A DNA stretch of 64,000 bases from NCBI GenBank assembly GCA_050084515.1, contig CM114273.1:23250001-23314000 (forward strand). Reading direction: 5' to 3'. Numbering within the stretch: position 1 is the stretch's first letter; every line of letters begins with the position of its first letter. Shown here piece by piece: positions 1-12,554 of the stretch. The notes under the pieces are model-generated. The model was not told the origin of the DNA, did no database searches, and saw only the letters and a list, made by a program, of their open reading frames with translations. Origin of the DNA: Blasia pusilla. Its lineage: Eukaryota; Marchantiophyta; Marchantiopsida; Blasiales. The position numbers and the translations under genes were made by a program.

Positions 1-469
1 TATATACACGCCCTTACATCTAAATACTTGTCTGGAATGACGGGGAGCCTCCTATGGGTACTACATGACATCATGATGAATAAATAAAACTAGTTGGTGC
101 TGGTGTTCAACACGGGTGAAAGAAGAGACCTCTTGAGATCTCCGATCTTCATCTTGCACGCTTCTCCACCTTTATTAGATGGAACTAAGTTTTAAGAGAG
201 GACAAGTGTCACCAGCCGAGGCCACCTCAAAGACAGGTGTCAAGCATAGACCATGTCGCCAATAATAAAATAGATAAAAGTAGAACAAACCCTCCAAGTG
301 CCTCACTTACTTCTACTATTGGGACCAAACACCAGTTGTCCTAAGGACACTCGCAAAACAGAAATGTCCACCGGAGTTCCACGGTCCCACCCGTTTTTAT
401 TATTTATCCATGGCATTGAACGACAAGAGATATGAGACACCCCAATTCCTTTCCAAAGATAGTCGTCTG

Positions 470-993
470 CATTACCTAGATAAGCAGCGCGATTAGTGAC
501 CAGTGCCTCTCCGCCACGCATTCCTCTCATCCAACCACAGTCGCTTCTGGGCAGCGCGTAGCCATGCAGCGAGATCACCACGCGTGGTCGAAGCGCAGAA
601 GCTGTGGCTGAGATTGCGCCAATGAGCACAGGGAATGTCCCCGGGACTCGGCGCCTGACCCACCGCGGGAAGGCGATTAGCCAATCCGAATAACGTGCGA
701 CTAAAAGCGTCCGAGACCGCATGCCATTGGTCCAGGTTCGCCCGGAACCCGCGAACCTCATCCTCAGCCAATCCGGAAATAGAAAAAAGATTAAGTAAAT
801 AAAACCGTGCGATTAGTCCATCCCAGAACCCCGCGGTGGTTCATTGGCTGCTTCGATCCCGTCTCTCATCTGCTTCGGGAGAGCTCTGCGCGCGATTACA
901 TAGTCGCGCGCTCGAACGCGAAGGAGTCTATCCGCTTCTCTCTCGATCAGACCCAACCTCCACTCTCGACAGCTTAGATCTCCCGTTACGACG
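470..993 (+). promoter_or_regulatory. Putative promoter and 5' leader of the LHCII gene
   Basis: This GC-richer stretch lies directly upstream of the LHCII start codon. It holds five CCAAT-box cores, three forward (619-623, 681-685, 768-772) and two inverted (726-730, 843-847). A GATAAG I-box-like hexamer, a motif often found in light-regulated plant promoters, is at 479-484. The short string GCGATTAG recurs near 489, 673 and 807. An AT-rich TAAATAAAA at about 796-804 is the best TATA-like site but is weak. The first 470 bases of the window show no gene. The motifs are seen; promoter function is inferred from position. Confidence 0.4.
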
Positions 994-2270
994 ATGGCAG
1001 CCGTGACTGCTTGCGCTTCGACCAGCTTGGCTGGTCAGGCCTTGGGCCTTTCCGCCAATGCTCTCACCAGCAAGGTCAATGTCGGCGAGGCGCGCACCAC
1101 CATGCGCAAGGGCTCCAAGAGCTCCGCACCTTCCAGCATCTGGTACGTTCTCCCCCCCACTCTCCGGGCTGCATTTGTTTTCTTCCAATTGCGGTGCATC
1201 CGTCTTCTTGCTCGTGGCGGCCTCGGTATGCTTCGGAGTCAGCGCAGGGTTCTCCGAGTTCCTTGGCATTTGTCCGGGCTCGCAACGTATAGATGGGTTG
1301 TAATGTGGGTTCCGCTGGTGGTCGTCCTCTCCTGTCGAAGGCGGTCCCCAGCCTGCGCCATGCTCACTTCCGTGGAGTAGTGTGAACCATCACCACGCGG
1401 ACTCCTACTGAAGGCTAGTGTGTCCGATTCCAAAATGTGTATAAGTTCGGCTTCCTGGTTTCAGTCAGTCAGGAGGAGTCTGCCGGCGAGGTGGGTGTAG
1501 GATGAGGAGACGCGGATGAGTTTTTAGGTTCTCGTGTACAGTGAGGGGAGGGGAGGGGGAGGTGAGGAGAGAGGGATCGATGAGATGAATTGTGGAATAA
1601 TGTGGGACATGGTCGCAGGTACGGTGAGGACCGACCCAAGTATTTGGGCCCGTTCTCCGGAGCTACCCCCTCATACCTGACCGGTGAGTTCCCCGGAGAC
1701 TACGGGTGGGACACCGCCGGGCTCTCAGCCGACCCCGAGACGTTCGCGAAGAACCGAGAGCTGGAGGTGATCCACGCCCGATGGGCCATGCTCGGAGCTT
1801 TGGGATGCGTCTTCCCCGAGCTGCTGTCCAAGAACGGAGTGAAGTTCGGTGAAGCCGTGTGGTTCAAGGCCGGCTCGCAGATCTTCTCCGAGGGAGGCCT
1901 GGACTACCTCGGCAACTCCAGCCTCATCCACGCCCAGAGCATCCTCGCCATCTGGGCCACGCAGGTCGTGCTCATGGGCGCCATCGAGGGCTACAGAGTA
2001 GCGGGAGGACCCCTCGGCGAAATCACCGACCCCATCTACCCCGGCGGCTCATTCGACCCCCTCAACCTCGCCGAGGACCCCGACACCTTCGCCGAGCTCA
2101 AGGTCAAGGAGCTGAAGAATGGCAGACTCGCCATGTTCTCCATGTTCGGTTTCTTCGTCCAGGCCATCGTCACCGGAAAGGGCCCCATCGAGAACTTGTC
2201 CGACCACTTGGCCGACCCCGTCGCCAACAACGCGTGGGCGTACGCCACCAACTTCACCCCCGGATCATAG
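994..2270 (+). CDS. LHCB: LHCII chlorophyll a/b-binding protein (two exons: 994-1142, 1619-2270)
   Basis: This is a thylakoid antenna protein that binds chlorophyll a/b and carotenoids in the trimeric light-harvesting complex of photosystem II. Exon 1 encodes a Ser/Ala-rich plastid transit peptide and the start of the mature N terminus. A 476-bp GT-AG intron splits the Trp codon just before the trimerisation motif (WYGEDR). Splicing gives 266 residues, the usual LHCII length. Exon 2 carries the first-helix signature with the Glu and Arg that bind chlorophyll ([13 protein letters not shown]), a middle helix ([14 protein letters not shown]) and the third-helix signature ([15 protein letters not shown]). 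The protein ends in the typical [10 protein letters not shown] region. The start at 994 is the only Met in frame with the transit peptide. The family is certain; whether it is an LHCB1, 2 or 3 type is not decided here. Confidence 0.96.
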
Positions 2271-5200
2271 ACTACTCGCTCGCCACGCGTTAGGTTCAGA
2301 CAAGTAGGCAGACAATGGTTTCGGACAGGAGTCGAAATGGAAAGTTGTGATCGGTTTATGGCTTTCGGCGAAGGCTGGGACTGCTCTGCGTGTGTCCTCT
2401 GAGGATGTAAAATCCCGTTTACGGTCTTGTACATTACCGCTATTTAGCTCCGTTGGTGGATTGTTTTGTAAATTGCGGGACGCCGAGCCGTCGCTGCTCC
2501 TCGCGTACGTGGCTCATGATTAAACTGCTGACTTTCACTCTATTCAGTTTTTCTGCATTTTGCTGACTTCGGACACTCCCTACTGGTTTCCCCCCGCACC
2601 CTTCGAAAATGACAAATCTCCTGCTCCCGACACGCGACAAGGAAAAGTCCGCGCTTAGTCACAGTACTTCCCTCTGGGACACACCGCCGTCTGTTCCTTA
2701 CCCCGTTCCACCCGTTTTCACTGAGAACGTCTCTTCTGGATCTACTCTTGGCTGCGCGACAGGATCGTCTACCTAATAGTACTACACAGCTCATCAATGA
2801 GTGTGTTCGAACATACGAAATAATTCTCCTCACACCGGAGCTGTCGCAACGAGAGGCTTACTCTTAACTGCATGTGAGACGAGAACGGAAAGTGCGTCTC
2901 CTGAACATCTGGAAACGAAGAATGACAGATGCGTCCCTCTAGCAAACTGCGTATGAGATATCGGAGCTGAACTCTCGGTACGCCACCTAACTCCGTGTCC
3001 GACCGATGTATACTAGAAGCGTTGTGTGAATGACACTAGTGTACACTCGATGCTAGGGGAACCAACGTGGCAAATGGTTTGTGGCCGCAGCGTAAACGCA
3101 ACTAACACCTTGGGCATTTCACATGTCCATTGCGTCCCGTTTTCGTTCTTCTTTGGGTTTAGCTTTTCTTTAACTTCAGACTTGCATGATAACCATAGAT
3201 GTGCAAGAGAGGATACTACTTCTTTCCGACACTTTAAAGTAAAACAAAGCTACTTGAAAGCGTCTTTGTTTCGACTGCTTGTCCATGTACCTATACTATA
3301 AAGAGATCGTTGTTCCTGCATCTATTATCCTATAAGGATTCCTCATGTTTAGGTGTGAACTTGAAAGTTTTAAGTTAAAAATAAGTAATCCCAGTTAAAA
3401 GGAATGATTTGAACCTCTTTGAATAAAGTTAGTTTTTGAGAGGCCTCTTATACAACAATAGTTTCACGTGGAACTCTTAAACGACATTATTTCAAATTAT
3501 TTTTATAGCATGTCCATTGTTTTTTCTTACTAGTGAATGTTTTCCCCGTGAGATGATAATTGTGAAATTAGAGGACGCATGTGAATAAAGTATAATCTTT
3601 AAAAAGATGACAAAAAATAAAAAAGAGAATTTTAATAATACATCCAACTTGGCTCAAGACAATTTTTCACATACTAACATGTATATTTCTCACATATGCA
3701 AAAGTTTACATTATTCCTACCCGAAACTTAATTTTTAAGTACCACATGGCAAGAAGAAGAATCCTCCGTGTTATGAATCTTATTATGGTTGCCAAAATTC
3801 TATTGGAATTTGAGGTATGGACATGCGAGTCAATAGGCCTTTTTATCGACAATAGTTTAGAGGCGCCTGCTATGAAGTAATCTATATTCTACTAAGAGAC
3901 AAAATTTTCAACACGTTGAAAATTTCACTTTCTTTCATCCTTGCTTTTGAAAGGACATAAAGGGAGTGGGTAATTATGGGAAGTGGTAGACAATTAAACG
4001 AGTTCTCCACCACTCCAAAATTAATTCGTGCATAGCATGCCCTAGTAGTTTCATAACATGCCTCTTTAGAAATTTCTTCTTATTATATTACGTTTTCATT
4101 TTGTATTATATGGTAAATAGACATGAGCTTGACATAATGAAATAAGTTGGGCATAATTTTTCTAATGTCTCCTAGTCATGCGTGTATGTGCCCATAAAAG
4201 TACCCTTGTCTTATTTATCTTGTGATGATTTATTTTGAAGCCATTAAAAGCATGATAGGGCACGTGTCATATGATGAACTCGTTATCACAAAGGGGCATC
4301 TTTTCTTATTATAATTATAGATATAAATCTATTCTTTTAAGGACATCATCACCTATTTGACATGCCCTTTTCTTTGAATATATGGAATTTTTTTAAAATA
4401 ATGTATGCTTTTGGTTGGGTCCTGATCTAGTCATAATCATCTTCCCATCATTTATGATTTTCTCTTTGATTTAATTTATTAGTTTTAGTCCACATGACCA
4501 ACATCCTCTAGGCTTCGACACCTATCCACACTAATGCATCCCGCACACGGTGCAGGTCCACTTTAGCTGGACATTTCTCCCCATATGCACTCTAATGCAG
4601 ACCTTATTTGAGTTTTAATTCAATTATATCACGAGTTCTAAGCCCCGCACACACGAGAGTAAATTTTTTTCACACCAAGCTTCTTGTTATATTTCTCTTG
4701 ACAACTCCGTTTCAATAAGAATTACCCTTTCCGGCTATATTTCACTTGTTGATGGTATGCTCAATTGTGTTGCCTTAGGATTTGCAATAGTATTTAAGTT
4801 TATGAGGGCTATGGTCATTTATTGTTCCATGCATTAAGGGTAGAACAACTTGCATACACACTTGGTGAGGCTTATCTTTTCTTCATTACTATCTACAAAG
4901 CTTCAAGTATTTGTTGCATATCTTCTGCTCAACAATATTCTCTGCTTGATTCTCTGTTTACTCTAGCACCTACATAAGTCTCTATTTCTCTAGCATCTAT
5001 ACAAACCCATGTTGTTTGGGTTACTAATTTGATTTCCTAAATATTGGACTAAAGCTATGCTACATGTCTTTAGTAGGCTATTGGAAGCACGCTTAGCCAC
5101 CTACATGCATGCACGTAGCTAGGCTTCCTTCCCTTACCTTGCTACAACAATCCGTACTCTACACTACTCGATATACATTGCCTCCATGTCTTTAGACTTC

Positions 5201-5497
5201 AACAACCTATTGGAATCCACTTGCAAGTCTCAATCTTGCCAACTCTCCAAACGAAACACAAATGAGGAGCTTTAGTATTGCTTACTACTATGCACTACTC
5301 CTTGCATATCTACAAGCACAAAAGAGAGCATGACTACTCGGAGGACTGTAGTGAAGTCGACTTAGGCGAAGGGGAAGAAGGTGCTAAATTAAACTCACCT
5401 CTTTGAGTCAAAAAATTTAATAGAGTAGAACCTTGAGATTCCTCTCCTTTCAAACTTGTTTCTTTCTCTGGTTTCATCAGAAGAAAAATGTGTCTAG

Positions 5498-5992
5498 TTG
5501 AGCAACGTAGGTGGAGTAGACGCTCCTACAAGTAAAATATTGATGGAGCCTTTGAAGTCTCTAACAAAGGTGGGGTTCTATGTAACCCCTCAGTGGGGAG
5601 AAAGGCAAGATGGAAGAGGATCACGATCAACAACATCATATCTATCCAACCATCTAGGTCGATGCGTTTCAAGAGCTCAATCATACCCTGGCTACTTCCC
5701 AAATCCTATTGTTTCACGAGCACCTTTAGATGATGCCTACTCCCCAAATCCCATTGGATCACCAACCAAGAGATCTTATAAAAAGGGCTCTTCAAAATAT
5801 CAAGGAAGGCTGGAAAAGTCCACTTATATCAAAGAGACTCATGCGATCACTCCAAAAAAGGTGAAAACCGCATGTGAAGACGACTCTCCGACTAAGGTTA
5901 ACGAATTCACTGCTCTCCGACTAAGGTTAACTTTGAAGGGAACCAATTCAAAAAAAGGTGACAAGAAAAATATAAGCTTACAATGTCCTTGA
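5498..5992 (+). CDS. Unrecognised 164-codon open frame, doubtful
   Basis: This open frame begins at a Met and encodes a basic, Ser/Pro/Lys-rich product with no motif I recognise. It has no signal peptide or membrane segment. Near its C-terminal end it contains an imperfect internal duplication made by a 19-bp DNA direct repeat. It has no annotated neighbour that would suggest a role. It is longer than most chance frames in this AT-rich region, but codon usage cannot be judged by eye, so it may be a relic of a transposon Gag or simply noncoding. Confidence 0.12.
   Translation: MSNVGGVDAPTSKILMEPLKSLTKVGFYVTPQWGERQDGRGSRSTTSYLSNHLGRCVSRAQSYPGYFPNPIVSRAPLDDAYSPNPIGSPTKRSYKKGSSKYQGRLEKSTYIKETHAITPKKVKTACEDDSPTKVNEFTALRLRLTLKGTNSKKGDKKNISLQCP
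5884..5931. repeat. Short direct repeat, 19 bp twice with 29-bp period
   Basis: The 19-mer starting CTCTCCGACTAAGG occurs at 5884-5902 and again at 5913-5931, separated by 10 bp. It is a perfect local duplication of the kind left by replication slippage or template switching. Confidence 0.8.
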
Positions 5993-7279
5993 AGGCTAGT
6001 AAAGATTTAGGTTTTGTAGTGAAAACAACCAAATCATAATGCAAAAGTCTGGCAATTAGCAATTTAGCACCGTATGAGAGAAAACAAAATTTTAGATGAA
6101 TCAAATCCTCACTGTAGAATCCAAAGATGAAGTAAAGCTAAAGTTTAGCATTCATTTTCTTTCTATCCGATAAAATATGAAGTCTATGAGAGTCTAGGAA
6201 ACCAAGCTTCTACATATCTAGGTAACGATTCAAGTTTTTATGGGACGAGTCTTTACTTTAAAAATCCATGGAACACTATTTTCTAAACCCGCCTACCGCT
6301 GCGATGTTCCCCTGAATAAAACACTAGGGAGGACCTTATGGAGCTATGGTCTATAAGATGAGTATCCATAACTCTGCATCGAACTTCACCCTCGTCTCCC
6401 TCTTTCCCCACTCATGATAAACATAATTTATTGCTACCCAACTAACCTGACAAGCTCGAATATATGCAATAACAAGCACAAGGTCCCCCTGCTCATCACT
6501 CAATCCCCTTGATAGACTCAAATTTGAAGGACCCCGCATGGGACAACAAAGTTCACACAACAAAGAATGAAATCCATAGCTACCCCCAAACTGCTCTACA
6601 CCCATATCTCATGACGACAAATGAAAAGACCATGAATAGCAAGATCAGATGCAAATGAGATATCAGATTCCTACACAATAGATCAAAAGGGGAAAAAATG
6701 CACCGGGTCTGTGGTCGCTGCAAAGAAGGAGAGCACGAGAGAGCATGAGGTTGTCAGCACATATATACAAGGGGCACATTCCTACACGAGACATTCAAGG
6801 GAAAAAAATGCAGGCACGCTTGAAGTGTTCAAGTGAAACAACTCACAAGGTGGCTCGAGGCATTCAAGGGAAAGGAACCCTTGCCCCTCCCAACCACTTC
6901 GCTACCTCCCTCTACTGATATCTTTGGAAAAATCTTCACTGTTGTTGTTAATGGCGGAGATGGATGGTCCTCAATGCATATTCATTTGCTCCGCCATGAA
7001 ATTTAGGGTGGAGTTGGATCGAGGTAGCGTTTAAGGCTTGGGGATGTCACAATACATATGCCCCATATACCATGTGCGGCTATATAGGCCCCTATTTGAC
7101 CCTCCCTATTTTTAGTCGACTTAATTAAAATATGCCTATAAAAAAATCCTTCAACAACTTTTTGGCTACTTTTTTCCCTATTTGATCCTCCCTTTCTTAA
7201 TTTATTTTTTTAATAATCCATAAAACCATGTGAAGCATAAGTATTTAGCATACATTACAAAAATTACAGATTGTTACGA

Positions 7280-7302
7280 GTGGGCACTCTCCAAGTGCCC
7301 AC
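7280..7302. repeat. Perfect hairpin, 9-bp arms, 5-nt loop
   Basis: GTGGGCACT (7280-7288) and AGTGCCCAC (7294-7302) are exact reverse complements around CTCCA. It is the only clear GC-rich stem in this AT-rich stretch. No gene flanks it closely, so a terminator role is not supported; it could be the subterminal hairpin of a transposon. Confidence 0.5.
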
Positions 7303-9348
7303 CCACACATTGAATTAAAAATGGAAGATCACAAATATGATCATGGATTTGTAATTACATTATGGAGTCAATATTAGAAAATTCAAACCGTCTACGTGGG
7401 ACATTACATTATCAGAACCAAGCCCCCCAAGTTCCACTCCAATCCAATGGTGGAAATAAATTTTGGATGGAGATGAAGGAGACAAGTAAAAAAATCCAAG
7501 TGAATCCCCATAATTGATCCTAAATGTAACAACATTCCCTTGAAATCAAGTGGAGGAGGAGATCATCGGAAAGAAGCCCACAATATACTAATATCCATTC
7601 TATTATTGATATTTTCTTTGGAATTGCATAGCCCCTCGCAACTTTCGACTTTATTATTAACGTTCTTTGGGGGGATTTCTTCATCCCTTGCAACTTTTGA
7701 CCAAAAGTATGAACTTTCTTCCCCATTTTTGGAGGGCCTTGCTTACATCGACTTCATATTTTTTAATTTCCCCCTCCCTTGTGTAAATTCCATGAAATTC
7801 CAAAAATATTTCCATTGGCAATTAAAAATACCCTTAAGTTTGACGTACGTTGTTTTCGACTTTTCCTTCAGCGACATCCTCTAGGCTTAAGGTTAGGTTT
7901 GGGTGGGGATTTTTTCTACTTTTTCCCTAATTCCTATACAATACTTTCAAGAAAAATATTTGAGCACTCCTTCACTCTAATGTTTCTAAGGACTCTATTT
8001 TTTTTTCCTTCTATCATATTTCTACTAAGTGTAATTACTACTCTTATAGATGGCGACTCTCGATTAAGATTTCGGAGACGTGGAGAGAAACGCTCTTGGT
8101 GATATCACAAATCGATCTCATATATTTTTGAATACGGCAAGGCAACCTTCCTTAGTGTTTCAGGACTCCAAGACATAAGCTTGCTTCTTTTTCATCATTT
8201 ACAAGGAATAACCCTTTGCATCTTGTGCAAAGGATGTTGAAAGATTGAAATTATTACACACCTTTGGATAATTTATTTATAGACTTCTGGTTCCATCCAA
8301 TCCTACGGATCTATGATGTTCACAAAAAACATTCTAAGTGGAGGAAAAAAAAAAGAAGCCTTACACAAGGAGAAATTAGTGCACCAAGTGGAAAATTGGA
8401 AATTGAACATGTTCAATGCATCGAAAAATCCCCAACGTAAGTTTATTGCGTGCTACATTTTCCATGAAATCAATGCGAACCTTTCTAACATCCTCTTTTT
8501 GTTCTAGACTTCTTCTTCCTAACAATCAGATAGATATACGTGATTTTTTATGCCGAGCCCAATAGAGAAAATGAACTATTTGTGTAGATTAGATGGAAGA
8601 TCTTAATGAAACCTACCAACAAGATTACAAAAGAAGAAGGAAAGCCTTAGAACTTCACCCCGGATCCACTTCGGTTTTTTGATGCCATTCCAATTCTTCC
8701 AATTGTTTGTCAAGAAATGCAAGTTCCTAAGGTATACTACACTTTTCATTTGTTACTTCTTGGTTTGAAGTTCTAACCCATTACGCTCATGCAATCAAAT
8801 TGGTACGTTATCCACTATTGTAACTCTTGACTCTTTCCTCACGGAATGACTAAGAATGGAGTTGTGGATGTGATAAATGATGGAGTTCACCTACCTCCCT
8901 CCACATCTATTGGGGACACATTTACTCTTGGAGTTGGGAAGACCAATTTGATTCCATACTTCAAATGCTACCAGCTCTCACTTACGTGTCACTAAGAGTT
9001 GAGTTACCTCCTCCTTCCCCTATTCATAATGATATTATGTCACCTAGTCATGAAGTCATTGAGAATGATGTTCCCTATAGAATCAATGAAGTTTCTTCTA
9101 ACATTCATGGAGAAGTGTTCCCAACACAAGATGACACCATACCTCTTGCTCCTACTCTTCGGCCTTTTCCAACAATTTATAGAGTTGTAAAGAAAAACAA
9201 GTTCTTCAATATTGCAAGGAGTCAAAACTTCCAGGATAGTGAACTAAGGAAGTTGTGGTTCCAAAAGAGTTTGAATGCTACAAGTGGTTGTCACACGCTT
9301 GGTTATATGCAAGATATATGCCCGTCATGTTTGTGCTTTACATAAGAA

Positions 9349-10809
9349 GTGAGAAGTGGTAAGAAAAATACAAGGTTTCGTGACTCACCATATGGTATGT
9401 GTTGTGACCATGGAAAAGTACAACCGCCCCTCTTAGAGGCATTTATTCCATTCTTGAAATCTTTAATCTTAGGAGTGGGTCCTCTAAGTCTAAATTTTCT
9501 TATTCATGCTCGAACTTCAAAATTTTGCATTTCAACTACCATCCATAGGAGCACATAGACCAACCACATTTGGTAGTGCAAGTTTTTGAGAAGAAGAAAA
9601 AAGGAGTTCTTACGACTTATCATTAACATGCACATCTTAGGTTGAGTTATAGAATGCATTCATGTGGTAGAATTCCAAAAGAGAGGTCTACATATCTATC
9701 TATCTATCTATCCACGTTCTCATTATTTTAGGTTGTGAGGACAAACCACATACGACTTTTGATTATGATAACATCATATCAACAGAGATCCCTAATTCCA
9801 CCACCCTTCCAAGGCTTAATTCTACAGCAGCTAATTGTATGGTTGATGGGCCATATGGAGAATTAAATCCAAATGCATCATGTATGGATAAAGAAACAAG
9901 GAAATGTACAAAAGACTATCCTAAGCCATTTGCAGCCACTACTACGGAGATTATGGATGGTCATGCAAGTTATCGCATGTATGATTTGCTTCCTCTATTA
10001 TCTTACCTTTTTCCTTCCATATGATATAACATGACAAAATACTATACTAATATATTGATGCTTAATTCTTTGTTGTTTTTTTATAGAGCATATAATAGGA
10101 GGATAATAATGAAGCACGAGCATGCATTGGATAATAGTTGGGTTTCCCCCTACAATCCTATGTTCTGTGCCCTCTTTGATTGTCATACAAATTTGGAGAT
10201 TATGAGTTCAATATCTACTTCCAAATATTGATATAATTGTCTACAAGGAGTCTAATGTGGTATCATTTAGGTTGTCTAAAGATATTAATACCTCTAGAAA
10301 AATGGACCTCAAGTCATACCTCTAGTGATGAGGCAATGTCCTATCTTGATGTAAGGTATGCTTCATTATTATCTCTTAAATTACTTTGAGATTTGCTTCA
10401 AATTTCTTTTCCACATCCTAAATTGAGCACTATTGTGTGGAATGCGATCATCTAAATTATTTCACACCTTCATAGATAAAGGAGAATGTCACTAGCTAAG
10501 ATTATTACTTCATCATGTTAGAGGAACAACTATATATGAATACTTGAAAAATGTGAATGGAATATTACATCATATATTTAAAGAGGCTGCAATTCAATTA
10601 CGACTTCTTGAGGATAATAGAGAAGTGTTCTCTTACTTTGAAGAAACTTCTGAGATTCGCATAGGCTTCACACTTCATCATGTCTTTGCAATTATTCTAG
10701 CTTATAATACATCTGGTCAACCTCAAGCATTATGGAGTAAATTTTTGGTGTCAATCATAGACGATCTCGTGCATGAACAATGTGAGGTAATATCAAGCCT
10801 CAATACTAT
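9349..10809 (+). pseudogene. Degenerate Helitron Rep/helicase protein, Rep-side remnant
   Basis: Fragments in several frames read like successive blocks of plant Helitron RepHel proteins. They are a cysteine-rich start with CCDHGKVQPPLLEAF at about 9400-9460; the block GPYGELNPNASCMDKETRKC through the DYPKPF region at about 9845-9945; the block DNSWVSPYNPMF at 10,130-10,170; and FKEAAIQLRLLEDNREVFSY followed by LWSKFLVSIIDDL near 10,575-10,775. The HUH nuclease core expected between the first and second blocks is missing, because only about 280 bp separate them. Frameshifts and stops abound, so it cannot be functional. The Copia element starts exactly where the remnant stops, and a helicase-side remnant lies beyond it at 17.8-18.9 kb. 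An open frame at 8965-9345 may be the upstream part of the same element but matches nothing clearly. Confidence 0.75.
9693..9712. repeat. (TATC)n microsatellite
   Basis: Five tandem units of the tetranucleotide TATC lie inside the Helitron remnant, in the gap where Rep coding sequence is missing. Confidence 0.85.
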
Positions 10810-11119
10810 TGAAGAATGAGTTATAGTCAAGCTCATGAAATACCTGAACTGCTATATTTGGTACTCACACGAAGTAGGGAAGCTTAATATTGATTAGTCA
10901 ATTAAGCGCGATTATCTTAACTATGGTTAGTTAATCATAGTTAGTGTAATTTGAGACCATGGTTAAGATTAGGGTTAGGGTTGCTTGTACATACCCTATA
11001 TAAGTGAGAAGGGGATCAACCTCAACTCATTATCTCATTGCAAAATTTTATTCTCCATGGTGATGTATGAGTGTGAGAGCCATTTACCACCAATTATGCT
11101 TCTTTAGCAGTTTTCTACA
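10810..11119 (+). repeat. 5' LTR of Copia copy 1
   Basis: This 310-bp LTR begins TGAAGAATGAG and ends TTCTACA next to the primer-binding site. It aligns along its length with 15,736-16,043 and with the LTRs of Copia copy 2. A TATA-like CCCTATATAAG is near 10,994-11,004, the likely start region for element transcription. Confidence 0.88.
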
Positions 11120-11131
11120 TGGTATCAGAGC
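11120..11131 (+). other. Primer-binding site of Copia copy 1
   Basis: TGGTATCAGAGC directly follows the LTR. It is the standard complement of the 3' end of plant initiator tRNA-Met, which primes minus-strand cDNA synthesis in most plant Copia elements. Confidence 0.93.
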
Positions 11132-11613
11132 GATAGGAGAACATCATTTGAAATTATTGTTGTTTTAGGAGAGAAGAGAGGCAAGAGAAGGCACAATTTG
11201 AGTTTGGGAGAAGGAAATTTTGTTCAAAACTCAGTGGGTGCAAATATCAGGTGGAGCTTTGACGTTGATAAAACTTTGGAGGCGTTTTTAGGGCTTTCCC
11301 GGTCGATTTAGCCAGCTGGGTCCACATCGATTAGAACGATGCCAAAGGCATATTCTAGCCATCTTCTAGACCTTGTCGAAATATTTCTGACGCATCCAAA
11401 ATCGCTTGATTATGACATTTTGAGCTCATGTAGTAGCAATTTCAATGTAGGAAAGTGCAATCAGTGAAGAAAAGTTATGCAATTTGCTCTCTACATGCTA
11501 ATTTTGACTAGTTCTTTCATACAATTGATCAATCTTGGAAAATTTCAGGTCAATTTTTTATTGGAGCAGTGGAGAGCCTCAAATTACGTCTTTTGTGAGT
11601 GAAATCGTTCGTC

Positions 11614-12480
11614 ATGGAGTATTCCTCAGCAACAATTACAGACGAGAAGCTAGATAAGCAAAATTATAATGTCTGGAAGTTTTGTATGAAGTAATTTCTC
11701 ATGGGTCAAGAACTATAAGAGCTTGTCACAGGTGATGAGGCCAAGCCAGAAGGTCACTCAACATAGTTGAATTTTCGCGCATGAAACAAACGCGCAAGGC
11801 AAGTAATCCACTATATTTCAATAACTATCAGTTCGCTAATGATAGGTTACATTCAAGATGTTGATACTCTGAAGGAGACTTGGGATGCGTTAGAAAAGTT
11901 TTTCCATACATCTACAAAGGCCAGAAAGCTTCAATTGAAGTAGCAATTGAACAAAGTGAGGAAAGGATCGTAGAGCATCAATGATTATATTTTGAGTATT
12001 AGAGATATTGTTGATCAGTTGAATAGCATTGGAGTGACAGTAGAAGATGATCAACTGATTTTGTTTACTCTTCAAGGCCTTCCAAAGGATTACAAGTCGT
12101 TTGAGACGTCTATCTCTGTAAAAAATAAGTATCCAACCTTTCAAGAGTTAGTCCCATTGTTAATCAGTGAAGAGATGCGCTTAGTAGCCAACGATAGCTC
12201 GTCTAGTCTACAAGAGAGTTCGCTGTTTGTAGGTTATGGATCAAATAGAGACAAGGATCGTGGTGGATATCAAACATATGGAGGAAGAGGCACTTAATAT
12301 AATGTCACTCAATCAACTACGAATCAGTATTAGACACAATCACAAAGTGGTGATAGCGTTAACCGTTGGGGTCAAGGTCAGCAGCAAAGGGTCCGTGGAT
12401 CTTGCAATTACTGTGGGATAAAGGGTCACTATGCAAAGTTTTGCTTCAAGAAGAAGGCATATATGAGAACATGAGCCTTA
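11614..12480 (+). pseudogene. Copia copy 1 Gag, degenerate
   Basis: The Gag start is placed at the Met beginning MEYSSATIT, about 480 bp after the primer-binding site. The product follows the retrotran_gag / UBN2 pattern of plant Copia Gag (WDALEKFF, then NDYILSIRDIVDQLNSIG, then LQGLPKDYKSFETSI). It ends with a CX2CX4HX4C zinc knuckle (CNYCGIKGHYAKFC) at about 12,403-12,444, the RNA-binding motif that packages element RNA. At least five in-frame stops (for example where tryptophan or glutamine codons are expected) interrupt it. Confidence 0.85.
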
Positions 12481-12554
12481 CAAAAAAAAACTATATGGAG
12501 CAACAACACCAAGGGCGGTACCAAGAACAATAATATTCACAAATTGCGTATCTC

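Larger units (their letters stand above)
2271..8964. other. AT-rich intergenic stretch without a recognisable gene
   Basis: The first 200 bases are probably the LHCII 3' UTR; UGUAA-type strings near 2405 and 2466 could serve in polyadenylation. Beyond about 2.9 kb the DNA becomes AT-rich, with many stops in all frames and only short open frames of low-complexity composition. I could not match any segment to a transposon protein or RNA gene. It may be old transposon DNA beyond recognition. Confidence 0.5.

Noticed and set aside
1011-1303. Alternative plus-strand frames in LHCII exon 1 and intron
   Set aside because: The spliced frame gives a complete LHCII protein; the others run into the intron and match nothing.
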